64,000 bases of DNA from NCBI RefSeq assembly GCF_900590885.1, contig NZ_UUON01000001.1, positions 310,001 to 374,000 on the forward strand. Reading direction: 5' to 3'. The position numbers were made by a program, and so were the translations under genes. This document shows positions 16,606-25,132 of the stretch, piece after piece. The stretch's first letter is position 1. Every line of letters starts with the position of its first letter. The notes below the pieces were generated by a model that saw nothing but the letters and a program-made list of their open reading frames with translations, had not been told where the DNA came from and searched no databases. Source of the DNA: Pseudomonas viridiflava. Its GTDB lineage: Bacteria; Pseudomonadota; Gammaproteobacteria; Pseudomonadales; Pseudomonadaceae.

Positions 16606-17781
16606 ATGCCTGCCACTAACGCTTCCCGTCATCACGGTCTACTAGACCTCCCGTCGCTTCGCAAACACGCCAAGCGCCTTTTGAAAGACATCAAGAATAA
16701 CCAGGCCGCAGATGCCCGTTCCCAGCTACACGCACTGGGTATACCTGGCCCTGACTATCGACTCGCCGATGTGCAGTGGCTGGTGGCTCGCGAGTCGGGC
16801 TTCGCTGCTGCGAATGAGTCGACAGTCCAGCATTGGCGTTGTGGCAACGACATTGAGCACAGCCTTCGAGTAGCGGGATTCTCGGGTGCATTTTATATGT
16901 TCGATGATCCCATGGTGCTGGGGCCGGTTCCCGCTTTACCGGATGATGATTACTGGTTGGTACGGGCGGAGTTCGCGGAGCAGGCATTCAGGCTCGATGC
17001 CAGGGATATCCAGGCGCGCCAAGCTATTCAGCGCAAGGCGCTGGCGCAACTGAATGCTGGCAGTGAACTGGTGCTTTGGTGTGAAGGTGATGCGTACGAT
17101 CAACTGTTTCTGATTCGATTACTGGCGAGTCTGCCCGTACTGCCACGCAGGCTCGAATTGATTGAGATCAACCGGGTGCCCGGTGTTGAACGATTCATAG
17201 GGATTGGTCAGCTCGCGCCGGATCTGTTGGCCTGGCTCTGGACCCGGCGGCGCCCACTGGGTGACGATGCGTTGGCGCTTGCCCGCAAGGCTTGGGATGC
17301 CTATACCGCAACTGACCCGAGCGATTGGGCGCAATTGGCAGTGCAGCGGCATCCGGCGTTACCGCTACTTGGGCCTGCCTTGGCAAGGCAACTGCAAGAG
17401 CTTCCAGGCGCAGCGGACGGCTTAAGCATGACCCAGCGGTTGATACTGCGGATTCTCGCCGAGCGGGGTGAATTGCCGGCTGGCAAGGTGTTCGGCCACC
17501 TCATGATGAGTTACGAGCCGCTGCCTTATTTAGGCGATCAGATGTTCAATGCCCTATTAAGGCCTATCACCGATACCCCGTATCCACTAGTCGAAGAGCA
17601 GCCGGGTAGAGAGTGGCAAAAACGCCTCATCCGGATAACTCCTCTTGGTGAGCAAGTGTTACTCGGGCATGAGAACTGGCTCGATTACACACCAGAAGAA
17701 CGCTGGGTAGGCGGGGTGCGTATCGTCCCGGGTCAATCGCCTTGGGTGGTCAGTGATGACGGGCGGGTGTGGCGTCGCTAG
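16606..17781 (+). CDS. DUF1835 / DUF3658 domain protein
   Basis: A 391-residue cytoplasmic protein. The central part (about 78-200) matches the DUF1835 pattern: VLGPVPALPDDDYWLVRAEF and LVLWCEGDAYDQLFLIRLLA. A DUF3658-like C-terminal helical region follows. The first 75 residues are a charged helical extension (SLRKHAKRLLKDIKNNQ). TAAGGAG lies seven bases before ATG 16606. The biochemical role of DUF1835 proteins is not established. It is monocistronic, and the next 559 bases hold only remnants. Confidence 0.83.
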   Translation: MPATNASRHHGLLDLPSLRKHAKRLLKDIKNNQAADARSQLHALGIPGPDYRLADVQWLVARESGFAAANESTVQHWRCGNDIEHSLRVAGFSGAFYMFDDPMVLGPVPALPDDDYWLVRAEFAEQAFRLDARDIQARQAIQRKALAQLNAGSELVLWCEGDAYDQLFLIRLLASLPVLPRRLELIEINRVPGVERFIGIGQLAPDLLAWLWTRRRPLGDDALALARKAWDAYTATDPSDWAQLAVQRHPALPLLGPALARQLQELPGAADGLSMTQRLILRILAERGELPAGKVFGHLMMSYEPLPYLGDQMFNALLRPITDTPYPLVEEQPGREWQKRLIRITPLGEQVLLGHENWLDYTPEERWVGGVRIVPGQSPWVVSDDGRVWRR

Positions 17782-18029
17782 GTTGGGCTGAAAAAAACCA
17801 AGATGGCCACTCAACGTAAATGTTGGAAACCGTTTCAGGCTTCCAACAACTGGCCGCTTCCGACCCAATGTGGACAGTGGGTTTAGAGCGCAAACGCGGG
17901 ATCGCACATCCTATTGCTTGGCGTCCGTTACTCACCCCATTCCAGCTCTGCGTAGGATATTTGGTCTTGTTCGGAGAAGTCTCCGGTCGACGTAACAGAT
18001 TGGCAAAATCGTTCAACGGGGTTCGTGAT
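17782..18029. other. Non-coding or decayed stretch before the LysE remnant
   Basis: These 248 bases between the DUF1835 gene and the LysE fragment show no open frame with a credible start, no hairpin terminator and no family resemblance. They look like decayed intergenic DNA. Together with the fragment and its upstream bases the gene-free gap is about 559 bases. Confidence 0.5.
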
Positions 18030-18209
18030 CTAGTATTTTTCGAGGGCGATCAACCCGGCGAAAGTCAGCAGGCGGCCAGTACCGGCGAGGCACGAAGTGC
18101 GGTAGCCGTAGCGCGTGGAGTTGCTCACAGACAACAGGTTATTCAGACCGAGTGCGATATTCAGGGTGAAGGAGGCGCAGACGAAAAGGGAGAGGGTGGT
18201 GAGGTACAT
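18030..18209 (-). pseudogene. N-terminal fragment of a LysE/RhtB-family exporter
   Basis: An open frame of 59 codons starts at ATG 18209 and reads MYLTTLSLFVCASFTLNIAL, then GLNNLLSVSNSTRYGYRTS and LAGTGRLLTFAGLIAL. This is the first transmembrane segment and PGPNN-like loop of LysE/RhtB amino-acid exporters (normally about 200 residues). It stops abruptly at 18030 and nothing recognisable continues in other frames. The canonical PGPNN is changed to LGLNN. I call it a truncated, probably dead gene. Confidence 0.62.
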
Positions 18210-18340
18210 CTGAACTTCGGTATCGATTGGGCAGAGGTGGCCACGAGGATAATAAATCGGCAGGCGCTTTAACAACTGACGAGTTCAAGTACGCGGGTCC
18301 AGCGTCGATTAAGAGTGGCGGGTCCCGCGTGATTCGGAGA

Positions 18341-18766
18341 TCAACGCTTTATGGCATCACATTCGTTACGCAAGTTGCTGTCTTTAATGTTGCCGCAGCT
18401 TTGACCGTTGACTTTGGCCTCGCAATAAGCGCGTTGATCGCTGTCACTGATGTTGCCGCAGCTTTGACCGCTCATTTGCGCCGAACAAGTGGCCCGAAGG
18501 TCGTTATCCCGGATATTGCCGCAGCTTTGACCGTTGACTTTGGCCTCGCAATAAGCGCGTTGATCGCTGTCACTGATGTTGCCGCAGCTTTGACCGTTCA
18601 TTTCCGCCGAGCAACTAGCCCGAAGGTCGTTGTTCCGGATATTGCCGCAGCTTTGGCCATTGGTTTTGGCTTCGCAATAAGCGCGTTGATCGCTGTCACT
18701 GATGTTGCCGCAACCAGCATGGGCGTAGGTACTCAACATCAATAACATCGCAATGATGGCTCTCAT
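18341..18766 (-). CDS. Secreted cysteine-rich tandem-repeat protein
   Basis: A 141-residue protein with a signal peptide (MRAIIAMLLMLSTYAHA) followed by six tandem 21-residue units. Each begins CGNI and carries a second Cys at position 14. Two unit types alternate: type A (CGNISDSDQRAYCEAK) and type B (CGNIRxNDLRAxCSA). The last unit ends NECDAIKR. The 63-bp DNA units are nearly identical within a type (126-bp super-repeat), suggesting recent duplication. All cysteines are paired in number, consistent with disulfides in the periplasm or outside. I recognise no named family. The start at 18766 puts the signal peptide at the N-terminus. Confidence 0.8.
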   Translation of the reverse strand: MRAIIAMLLMLSTYAHAGCGNISDSDQRAYCEAKTNGQSCGNIRNNDLRASCSAEMNGQSCGNISDSDQRAYCEAKVNGQSCGNIRDNDLRATCSAQMSGQSCGNISDSDQRAYCEAKVNGQSCGNIKDSNLRNECDAIKR

Positions 18767-19179
18767 CACTCTCTCCATAGGGTGTCAGGAAATAGCCTGA
18801 CGCTGACTGATCCAAGATGATCTTGTTGCTGTAATGAGCAATCAAATTGACATCATTTTTTTGGAAAGTTCAACGGGGGATGTGACTTTCGGGCGTACAG
18901 TTTTTATGTTTCGGCGACACCAGAATCGCCCCGGACTTCGTAGGCATGCGGAGTGACCGCTTCTGGCCGATTCTGTTGAAAGTTTGACGCGGAGGAGTAC
19001 TGGCACATTGGAGATGCAAAGGATGTTTTTCCTGGGAAGAAATGAACACTCCCTGAGCTAGAGAGAATTTTAGGCAAGGTCGAAAAAGGCGAGCGCGAAT
19101 TGGCGCAGTAGTGCCAACCCACTGCTGCCCGTTACAAAATTATGCCACTCTGCCTGGCCCTTCCAGCCAGGCCACGCCC
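18767..19179. other. Intergenic stretch with a possible decayed reading frame
   Basis: This 413-base gap holds no intact gene. On the plus strand at 18980-19111 a frame reads KFDAEEYWHIGDAKDVFPGK, then a stop, then TLPELERILGKVEKGERELA. The charged, helix-like composition looks protein-coding and may be the tail of a decayed small gene. The family is unrecognised. A promoter-like region for the repeat protein presumably lies just left of 18900. Confidence 0.35.
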
Positions 19180-19614
19180 ATGCCCAACCTTCGTGTAATG
19201 ACCCCAGCCGACTACGACGCCATCCTCCACCTCATGCAAACCACCCCCGGCATTTCCCTGCGTGACGCCGACTCCCGCGAGGCAACCGAGCGCTACCTGG
19301 CGCGCAACCCGGGGATGAGTTTTGTGGCTGAAGCCGAAGGTCGGTTGATCGCGTGTGTGATGTGCGGCCATGATGGGCGGCGCGGGTATCTGCAACATCT
19401 GTTGGTGTTGCCGGAGTACCGTCGCCAAGGCATCGCACAGGCGTTGGTCGAGCGTTGCCTTGGCGCGCTGGAACAGTTGGGCATTCATAAATGCCACTTG
19501 GATGTGTTCAAGACCAACACCCATGCCGCCCAGTATTGGCAAGGCCAGGGCTGGCAGTTACGCACGGATATCGACCGTTATTCATTCACTCGCGAGGGTA
19601 ATGAAAACGCATGA
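19180..19614 (+). CDS. GNAT-family N-acetyltransferase
   Basis: A 144-residue acetyltransferase. Motif A is LQHLLVLPEYRRQGIAQALV and motif B is CHLDVFKTNTHAAQYWQGQG, close to small PA-type GNATs. I chose ATG 19180 (MPNLRVMTPADYDAI) because the family-like sequence begins there. The next GNAT starts 12 bases after its stop, so they form a two-gene unit. The substrate is unknown. Confidence 0.88.
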   Translation: MPNLRVMTPADYDAILHLMQTTPGISLRDADSREATERYLARNPGMSFVAEAEGRLIACVMCGHDGRRGYLQHLLVLPEYRRQGIAQALVERCLGALEQLGIHKCHLDVFKTNTHAAQYWQGQGWQLRTDIDRYSFTREGNENA

Positions 19615-19626
19615 AGGATGGACCCT

Positions 19627-20094
19627 ATGCTAGAGATAAAACGCGCCACCCCCGAGGACGCCCCCGTTGCTTTTGACATCCGCCGCGAAGCCATTCGCAG
19701 CCAATGCGTCGGTGCCTACACGGCTGAGCAGATGATGCTGTGGACGCGCGGCAAGGCCGAGGACGGTTATAGCGCGCTGATGGACAAACCGTTTTACCTG
19801 GGCTGGGTCAATGGCGAGCCCGTCGCCACCGGCATGCTCGACCTCGATAACAATGAAGTGGGCGCGCTGTTTGTGCTGCCCGCATTCACCGGGCGTGGGT
19901 ATGGCAAGGCGATGCTGGATCACCTTGAGAGCGTCGCGCGGGAATTGGCGATTGACGCGGTGGTGCTGGATGCGACGTTGAATGCGGCGAGTTTTTATCG
20001 GGCGTGTGGCTACGTGGGGGATGAGCCGGCGGTTTACCATTCGCCGTCGGGGTTGAAGCTGGCGTGTGTTCCGATGACCAAACGAATTGAATAG
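19627..20094 (+). CDS. GNAT-family N-acetyltransferase
   Basis: A 155-residue acetyltransferase with motif A VGALFVLPAFTGRGYGKAML and the following LDATLNAASFYRACGYVGDE. ATG 19627 (MLEIKRATPEDAP) has AAGGA nine bases upstream; an in-frame ATG nine bases earlier is less well placed. It is co-transcribed with the GNAT before it and is followed by a REPIN. The substrate is unknown. Confidence 0.88.
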   Translation: MLEIKRATPEDAPVAFDIRREAIRSQCVGAYTAEQMMLWTRGKAEDGYSALMDKPFYLGWVNGEPVATGMLDLDNNEVGALFVLPAFTGRGYGKAMLDHLESVARELAIDAVVLDATLNAASFYRACGYVGDEPAVYHSPSGLKLACVPMTKRIE

Positions 20095-20106
20095 GCACTG
20101 AGCAAT

Positions 20107-20197
20107 ATGTGGGAGGGGGCTTGCTCCCGATAGCGATGTGTCAGTCACACATTTATCAACTGACACACCGCTATCGGGGGCAAGCCCCCTCCCACAT
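20107..20197. repeat. REPIN (two inverted REP sequences)
   Basis: Left arm ATGTGGGAGGGGGCTTGCTC and right arm GAGCAAGC-like CGGGGGCAAGCCCCCTCCCA form an inverted pair around a short spacer, with complementary TAGCG/CGCTA inner parts. This is the common fluorescent-pseudomonad REP doublet mobilised by a RAYT transposase. It lies between convergent genes. Confidence 0.88.
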
Positions 20198-20213
20198 TGG
20201 GACCGGGTTCGAT

Positions 20214-20985
20214 CTAGCCTACCGGCAACTCCCCCATCACAATCGCCGTAATCAAAAAGATGAAAAACATCGGGATCGACCACGTGAAGAACTCTTTCTG
20301 GTATTCCCCAAACGTCATTTCCGTGCGGTTCATCAGCAGGAACAGCCACGCCACCGTCGGGCTCGCATACCGCAGCGCTTGCCCCATGAACGACGCCACG
20401 CCGATCTCGGTGGGGCTGAGGCCGAATTTGTAGGCGATCGGCGCTACCACCGGCAGGATGCCGAAGCAGCATGCCCAGGGTCAGGCCCGGGTTGAACAGG
20501 AACAGTTTGGGGCGCTTGAGCTCCTTGTCGTGGTCCTTGATTACATTGACCATCTGCAGGATCTGCGCCGGCGTGACGATGCCGTTTTCACCCTGCACAA
20601 AACCCAGGCGTTTGCGTTCCTTGACGCCCATCAAATAGGCCATGAAAAACACATATAGGAACGACACGCCGAGGATCGGCAGGATCGCCACAAACAGGGT
20701 ATTGACATCCACATTCAACACCGCCGCCGTCCGCGCCAACGGCCCGCCCCACGGCAGGCAGTTGCCGAGGCCCCACGGCAGAATAATCAGCATGGCCAGG
20801 TTGGAGAGTTTCATGCCCATCTGTTTGTACAGCGGCAGGAACGCGGTGGTGATGATCAGGATGGTGGTGGTGCCGTCGCCGTCCAGCGTGACCACGGCCG
20901 AGGTGAAAGCGGTGACCAGGATGATTTTCAGCGGGTCGCCATTGGCCTTGCAGATCAGCACCACGACCTTGTGGCGGCGGATGAA
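20214..20985 (-). pseudogene. CitMHS-family citrate transporter remnant (5'-truncated, frameshifted)
   Basis: The C-terminal half of a citrate-Mg2+:H+ / citrate-Ca2+:H+ symporter family member (normally about 430 residues). The first recognisable part is NGDPLKIILVTAFTSAVVTL followed by DGDGTTTILI; the end reads FGLSPTEIGVASFMGQALRY to MGELPVG. Near 20466 the frame shifts by one base: GLTLGMLL continues in another frame as FGILPVVAPIAYKFG. The first half of the gene is missing, with unrelated sequence to the right of about 20985. It cannot make a working transporter. Confidence 0.85.
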
Positions 20986-21031
20986 GAAGTACCTGGATGA
21001 GGACCCAGGGTGTTTTGACGGGGCGCGTTAC

Positions 21032-21550
21032 TTAAGGGGCTGAATGTTGGCGCTGCGCTTCGAACGCGGTGCGCAACCGCGCGATTACTTGCGCAACGGA
21101 ATCCCCTTTAATCTGGGGTGGCGTGACACTCTCGCCGAACTCGCGCCACACAAACAACGTCAACTCGGCACCATCGGTCAACGTCTGGGCCGTTTGCTGC
21201 GTACCAAAGTTTTGCAGCAGCCGATAACGTGCATCCCGCCAGAACGCGTCCTCCACCCAGTCGTACACCGGGATGAAATGAAAATGCAGCGGGAAGCCCG
21301 GCATGTGCCCATAACGGCTGATGTACAGCCACTTGGGGTTGAGCTGCGCCTCAATCACCCGCTGGGTTTTGGCCAGCAACCCACCCAGCTCGGCCAGCGC
21401 CGGCTCCGGCATGTCGGCCAGCGAATGGATTGGCGCCTTGGCCTCCAGCATCAGGTAACCGGGCAACGCTGAAGCCATATGATGGTTCAGCCGCCAATGT
21501 TCGGTTTCGTGAAGAAGGTAAGCAGGGTCGATCTGCATAAGCGTATCCAT
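21032..21550 (-). CDS. HIT-family (histidine triad) protein
   Basis: A 172-residue histidine-triad hydrolase-like protein. The motif region is GFPLHFHFIPVYDW (about 84-97), matching the HxHxHxx signature with only two of the three histidines, so catalysis may be altered. The preceding YLMLEAKAPIHSLADM corresponds to the typical HIT N-terminal strand. The start is ATG 21550 or the ATG five codons in. HIT proteins usually cleave nucleotide phosphoramidates; the substrate here is unknown. Confidence 0.85.
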   Translation of the reverse strand: MDTLMQIDPAYLLHETEHWRLNHHMASALPGYLMLEAKAPIHSLADMPEPALAELGGLLAKTQRVIEAQLNPKWLYISRYGHMPGFPLHFHFIPVYDWVEDAFWRDARYRLLQNFGTQQTAQTLTDGAELTLFVWREFGESVTPPQIKGDSVAQVIARLRTAFEAQRQHSAP

Positions 21551-21592
21551 GAGAGCAGTGCATGCAGAATACCTGTATCCCGCAAAAGCGGT

Positions 21593-21674
21593 TGGGCTTG
21601 CCCTCGATGTGGGTGTCTCAGTTGATAAATCTTTAGCTTACCCACCGCTATCGGGAGCAAGCCCCCTCCCACAT
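21593..21674. repeat. Degenerate REPIN
   Basis: The right arm CGGGAGCAAGCCCCCTCCCA is well preserved. The left arm survives only as GGGCTTGCCCTCGATGTGGG with rearranged bases. It is the same REP family as the other copies here and lies between the HIT and PCuAC genes. Confidence 0.75.
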
Positions 21675-21721
21675 AAGCTCGCTCACCGGCTTACCACACA
21701 GGCACGTCAGTGGCCTGCCGA

Positions 21722-22189
21722 TCAATGCATGTGGCTGTGGTCCACGCCATCCAGCCCGCGCGCGGCGGCCTTGACTTCAATCGCCTGCTTCTCACCCTTG
21801 GCGTTTTCCACGGTGAGGGTCAGCGGCACCTGGTCGCCTTCCTTGATCTGGCCGGTCAGGCCCATGAGCATCACGTGGTAACCGTTGGGGTCGAGCTTTA
21901 CCGCTTTGCCGGCGGGCAAGGCCACCGCGTCGACCGGGCCCATGCGCATCACGTCGTCTTTCATGCTCATTTCATGGATCTGCACGTCCTTGGCGACCGG
22001 CGAGGCCACGCTCAGCAGCTTGCTGTCGCTGTCGGCGGTGACAGTCATGAATGCGCCGCTCGACGGCTGGCCCGGCACCGAGGCGCGTACCCATGCGTCG
22101 GTCACTTGCACCTGGGCACTGGCGTGGGCGGCGAGGCCCAGCAGGCCGAGGCCGATCAGGGTGCGCTTGAGGGTTTGAACGGCAGTCAT
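21722..22189 (-). CDS. Periplasmic copper chaperone PCu(A)C family
   Basis: A 155-residue secreted copper chaperone. The signal peptide (about 1-26, ending AHASA) is followed by the PCuAC core: VTDAWVRASVPGQPSSGAFM, the copper-site H(M)x10Mx21HxM pattern seen as VQIHEMSMKDDVMRMGPVDA and then GYHVMLMGL, and a His/Met C-terminus (DHSHMH). It delivers Cu(I) to cytochrome oxidase or other cuproproteins. ATG 22189 overlaps the stop of the SCO1 gene (TGATG), so the two are translated together. Confidence 0.93.
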   Translation of the reverse strand: MTAVQTLKRTLIGLGLLGLAAHASAQVQVTDAWVRASVPGQPSSGAFMTVTADSDSKLLSVASPVAKDVQIHEMSMKDDVMRMGPVDAVALPAGKAVKLDPNGYHVMLMGLTGQIKEGDQVPLTLTVENAKGEKQAIEVKAAARGLDGVDHSHMH

Positions 22190-22794
22190 CAGCAGACCTC
22201 CATGACGGTGAGCAGGTCTTCTGCGCACTCTTTAGCGTTAAGGGACGCCTGCAGGCCCAGGCGCAGGTTGCCACGGGTGTCGAAGACAAAACTGGTGGCG
22301 GTGTGGGACAGGGTGTAGGTGTCGCCGGCGGGGATCTTTTCATAAAAGATCCCGAATTCCTTGGCGGCCACGGCGATTTCTTCCGGGGTGCCGTACAGCG
22401 CTTCGAAGCTGGGGTCGAAGGCCTTGACGTACTTGTCGAGAATCTCCGGCGTGTCGCGTTCCGGGTCGAGGGTGATAAAGATCATCTGCATGATCTCGCC
22501 GTCGCGGCCCATCAGCTTCTTGGCCTGGGCGGCGCGCGCCAGGGTGGTGGGGCACACGGCCGGGCACTGGGTGAAGCCGAAGAACACCACCGGCATCAGG
22601 CCACGGTAGGAGCTGAGCGTGACGGTATCGCCCTCGGTGTTCTTGAGCTTGAAAGTGCGGCCCATGATCTTGTCGCTCAAGTCCTTGCCGTACTTGAAGT
22701 TCAACTTGGGGCTGTTGTCACAACCGGCCAGCAGGCCCAGACCCAACAGGCTCATGCCGGTCAGGACCTTGCGGCGGGTGAATAACGTACTCAT
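22189..22794 (-). CDS. SCO1/SenC-family copper-binding protein
   Basis: A 201-residue thioredoxin-fold protein used in cytochrome-oxidase copper-site assembly. It has a lipoprotein signal (LLGLGLLAGC, start MSTLFTRRKVL), the copper-binding CxxxC as FTQCPAVCP, and the distal His in LSHTATSF. The upstream ATG at 22836 adds non-signal residues, so 22794 was preferred. It is coupled to the PCuAC gene downstream and divergent from a DUF2946 gene, all pointing to copper handling. Confidence 0.93.
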   Translation of the reverse strand: MSTLFTRRKVLTGMSLLGLGLLAGCDNSPKLNFKYGKDLSDKIMGRTFKLKNTEGDTVTLSSYRGLMPVVFFGFTQCPAVCPTTLARAAQAKKLMGRDGEIMQMIFITLDPERDTPEILDKYVKAFDPSFEALYGTPEEIAVAAKEFGIFYEKIPAGDTYTLSHTATSFVFDTRGNLRLGLQASLNAKECAEDLLTVMEVC

Positions 22795-22974
22795 CAACTG
22801 TGCATCCTGTGAAACGCCTGCGTCGCGCAACATCAACTCGGCAGGCTTTGAAAAGGAGTAAACGAGGAGGGCGCCAGTCTACCAACCCTGGCTACGGCAC
22901 GTAATCTGCGACGTTCTGCCACAGGGGCGCGCAGTGCTTCAACCTTTTGCGGCTCTGGTGGTAGAGTCGCCGCC

Positions 22975-23358
22975 ATGAAACTGAGCCACCCCGACCGTTC
23001 GCTGATCGTCTGGACCCTGTACTTCTGCGTGCTGATGAACCTGTTCGTGTGCGGTTTGGGCCATGGCCAGATGATGGGCCAGCAGCTCAACGGGATCGGC
23101 GGCGCGTTCTGTTCGGTGGACGGCAAGCAGGCGCCACTTTCCGACAAAGGGTTGGGCAGCCCGTCCTCCAGCAACATCTCGAACTACTTTGCCTGCCCGG
23201 TGTGCAACGCCGTCAGCGTCGCGCTGGTGTTCCTGATCGGCCTCGCCTGGCTGTTGGGCCTCGGGCAAACCCCACGCCCGGCCCATGAACGGCGCAACAA
23301 GGCGCCGCCGCGTTACTCCTGGCCCTCGGCCAACCCCCGCGCCTCTCCCGCTTTCTGA
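22975..23358 (+). CDS. DUF2946 family protein
   Basis: A 127-residue membrane-associated protein. It starts with a hydrophobic segment (WTLYFCVLMNLFVCGLGHG, about 13-31). A CPVCNAVSVA motif is followed by a second hydrophobic segment (VALVFLIGLAWLLGLG), the usual DUF2946 plan. DUF2946 genes often sit beside copper genes and here the gene is divergent from SCO1/PCuAC, so a role in copper uptake is a reasonable inference. No biochemical function is known. Confidence 0.85.
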   Translation: MKLSHPDRSLIVWTLYFCVLMNLFVCGLGHGQMMGQQLNGIGGAFCSVDGKQAPLSDKGLGSPSSSNISNYFACPVCNAVSVALVFLIGLAWLLGLGQTPRPAHERRNKAPPRYSWPSANPRASPAF

Positions 23359-23420
23359 CGTGTGCCTTGGGCCTCCTGTGACCAGGGGGCGTTCTATCGT
23401 CATGACTGTGAGTGCGTTTC

Positions 23421-23966
23421 ATGAACCCTGTATTGCCTGCCGGCGCCAGCCGCCTGGTCAGCAAGGCGTCGCGTCGCCTGCGCGCGGAACCTGCGCGAAT
23501 TGACTACCCGAGTAACTCCCGCTGCTTCGTGCGCCTGGATGCACGGCTGTTGCCGTATTGGCACGCGTTGTTCGACATCTGCCCGGCGCTGCTCAAGCTC
23601 GACCCGCCGGAAGGGTTGAACCTGTTCCGCAGTTTTATGACCTGGGCCTATCGTAACCAGCCGGCGCAGGATTGGACCTATCACCTGAATGTGTGTCGCT
23701 GGCTGCTGGGCTGCACCTACCGCACGCAGATTGACCACGAGCCGATCGAAGCATTCATGGCGGCTGCCGCGGCGCGATGGGTCAGCACCGACGATAGCCA
23801 GGCGCAGGGAATTGTCCTGGCCTGGCGAGGTTCGCGGGTGTTCGATTGGAAGGAACACCCATTGCGCCTTGCGCAGCCTCAGGAGCTGCCGTTGGCCGAC
23901 GATGGCTTCACCTGGAGCGCGCTGGGTGCTCAGGGTGAGTTCAGTGGGTGGAGGCCAGTGCCGTGA
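23421..23966 (+). CDS. Hypothetical protein
   Basis: A 181-residue protein with no signal peptide or membrane segment. The central part is Trp- and Arg-rich (FMTWAYRNQPAQDWTYHLNV, CRWLLGCTYR). I do not recognise the family. Codon use matches the neighbours and the frame is open over its whole length, so it is probably real. It starts 62 bases after the DUF2946 gene on the same strand and may be co-transcribed. The start may be ATG 23421 or the GTG nine bases earlier. Confidence 0.7.
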   Translation: MNPVLPAGASRLVSKASRRLRAEPARIDYPSNSRCFVRLDARLLPYWHALFDICPALLKLDPPEGLNLFRSFMTWAYRNQPAQDWTYHLNVCRWLLGCTYRTQIDHEPIEAFMAAAAARWVSTDDSQAQGIVLAWRGSRVFDWKEHPLRLAQPQELPLADDGFTWSALGAQGEFSGWRPVP

Positions 23967-23972
23967 GGTGAC

Positions 23973-24263
23973 TCAACTGCCGGAGCGCGGTGCCGGCTTT
24001 TTCGGCGCCTTGCTTGCGGGCTGCTTCTGTTGAGGCTGGGTGCCCGACGCGGCTTTTTCCTTGGGCGGCGTCTCGGCTTTTTTGTCGCTGTCGGCAGGGC
24101 TGCTGGGGTAGGTGCCTGGCGGCAGTGCAGAGCCCGCAGCGTTGTCGCTCAGCGAGCTGGGTGGCGGGCTGGTGTCATCGCCAAACGCGGCGAAGGCAGG
24201 GTTGGCCAGCAGGGCTGACAAACCGACGACGAACAAAAAACGGTGGGACATGTTGGTCTTCAT
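23973..24263 (-). CDS. Small secreted Pro/Lys-rich protein of unknown function
   Basis: A 96-residue protein with a signal peptide (MKTNMSHRFLFVVGLSALLA, cleavage near AFAAF). The rest is low-complexity, rich in Pro, Ser, Ala and Lys (SPPPSSLSDNA, KAPKKPAPRSGS) and likely disordered. ATG 24263 is preceded by AAGGGGA. It ends six bases from the convergent hypothetical gene. The function is unknown. Confidence 0.72.
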   Translation of the reverse strand: MKTNMSHRFLFVVGLSALLANPAFAAFGDDTSPPPSSLSDNAAGSALPPGTYPSSPADSDKKAETPPKEKAASGTQPQQKQPASKAPKKPAPRSGS

Positions 24264-24386
24264 GACGTAATCCCCTTGCTGCTGTGAGCAGCGGCGTTGA
24301 ACGAAACCGAAACCCGGCTGACCGGGCTCCGGTGGTGTTTCAATCAAGCCTATTTAGCAACGCCGGGCAAATCCGGCGGAGGGTAT

Positions 24387-24863
24387 TCACGCAGCCAGCG
24401 GCTTGCTCGCCGTGGCTTTCTTGTGGGCCGCTTTCATGGCTTCCATCTGCGCGCCGAGTTCTTCCAAAGCGTCCTTGCCCAGCAGCTTTTTGGCCTGAGG
24501 GAACATCTCGGTTTCCTCTTCTTCGATATGGTGCTCCAGCAGTTCCTTGACCACTTTCACGCGCCCGGAAAACTCGGTGGTCGAAGGCTGGGTCTGCTTC
24601 AAGTCGGGCAGCACCAGGGAGTCGACAGTGCGATGCTCTTCCTTGGCTTCGTGGTACATGATGTCTTGTTCCTTGCCGCCGGCTTTGCGGAAGGCCGGGT
24701 AGAGAATCTCTTCCTCAAGTTTGGTATGCAGGCTGATTTCCATCTCAAGCTTGGCCAGCAATTCGGTGCGTTTCTTTACGCCGCGTTCGGTGGATTCGCT
24801 CAGTTGCGTGAGCAGCGCTTTGACGCGTTCGTGGTCGGCCTTGAGAAGGTCAATGGCATTCAT
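24387..24863 (-). CDS. Hemerythrin-domain protein
   Basis: A 158-residue four-helix-bundle diiron protein. The ligand pattern is seen as LKADHERVKALL, ISLHTKLEEEILYPAF, YHEAKEEHRTVDSLV and LLEHHIEEEETEMFP, matching the HHE/hemerythrin layout. Such proteins sense or buffer oxygen, NO or iron. GAGG precedes ATG 24863. The C-terminal 20 residues are Ala/Lys-rich. It is monocistronic. Confidence 0.92.
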   Translation of the reverse strand: MNAIDLLKADHERVKALLTQLSESTERGVKKRTELLAKLEMEISLHTKLEEEILYPAFRKAGGKEQDIMYHEAKEEHRTVDSLVLPDLKQTQPSTTEFSGRVKVVKELLEHHIEEEETEMFPQAKKLLGKDALEELGAQMEAMKAAHKKATASKPLAA

Positions 24864-25132
24864 GATGAAACCTCACGGGTAGCAGTCGGGCGGGTCGAAG
24901 TGCGCGCCTCTTGGGTAAGGTCTTGCATCAGTTGTACCAACTTGATCGGTCGAAAAATTTTGCGTTACATCAATGGCTTGGCGCAGTGGTGCTGCGCTGG
25001 CGGTCGTGCAGCTTGCATGGTCCGGCGCTATCGGCGTTGCATTACGCCGCACCCGATCCCAGCTGGTTGAAAATTGGATGGAACCCTCACGGCCATCGCT
25101 TGACCTAATACATAGACCTCAGGAGGTGGACC

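Noticed and set aside
16436..16645. Short open frame on the plus strand in the gap after the LysR gene
   Set aside because: It has no ribosome site, overlaps the next gene's start, and shows composition like non-coding GC-rich DNA.
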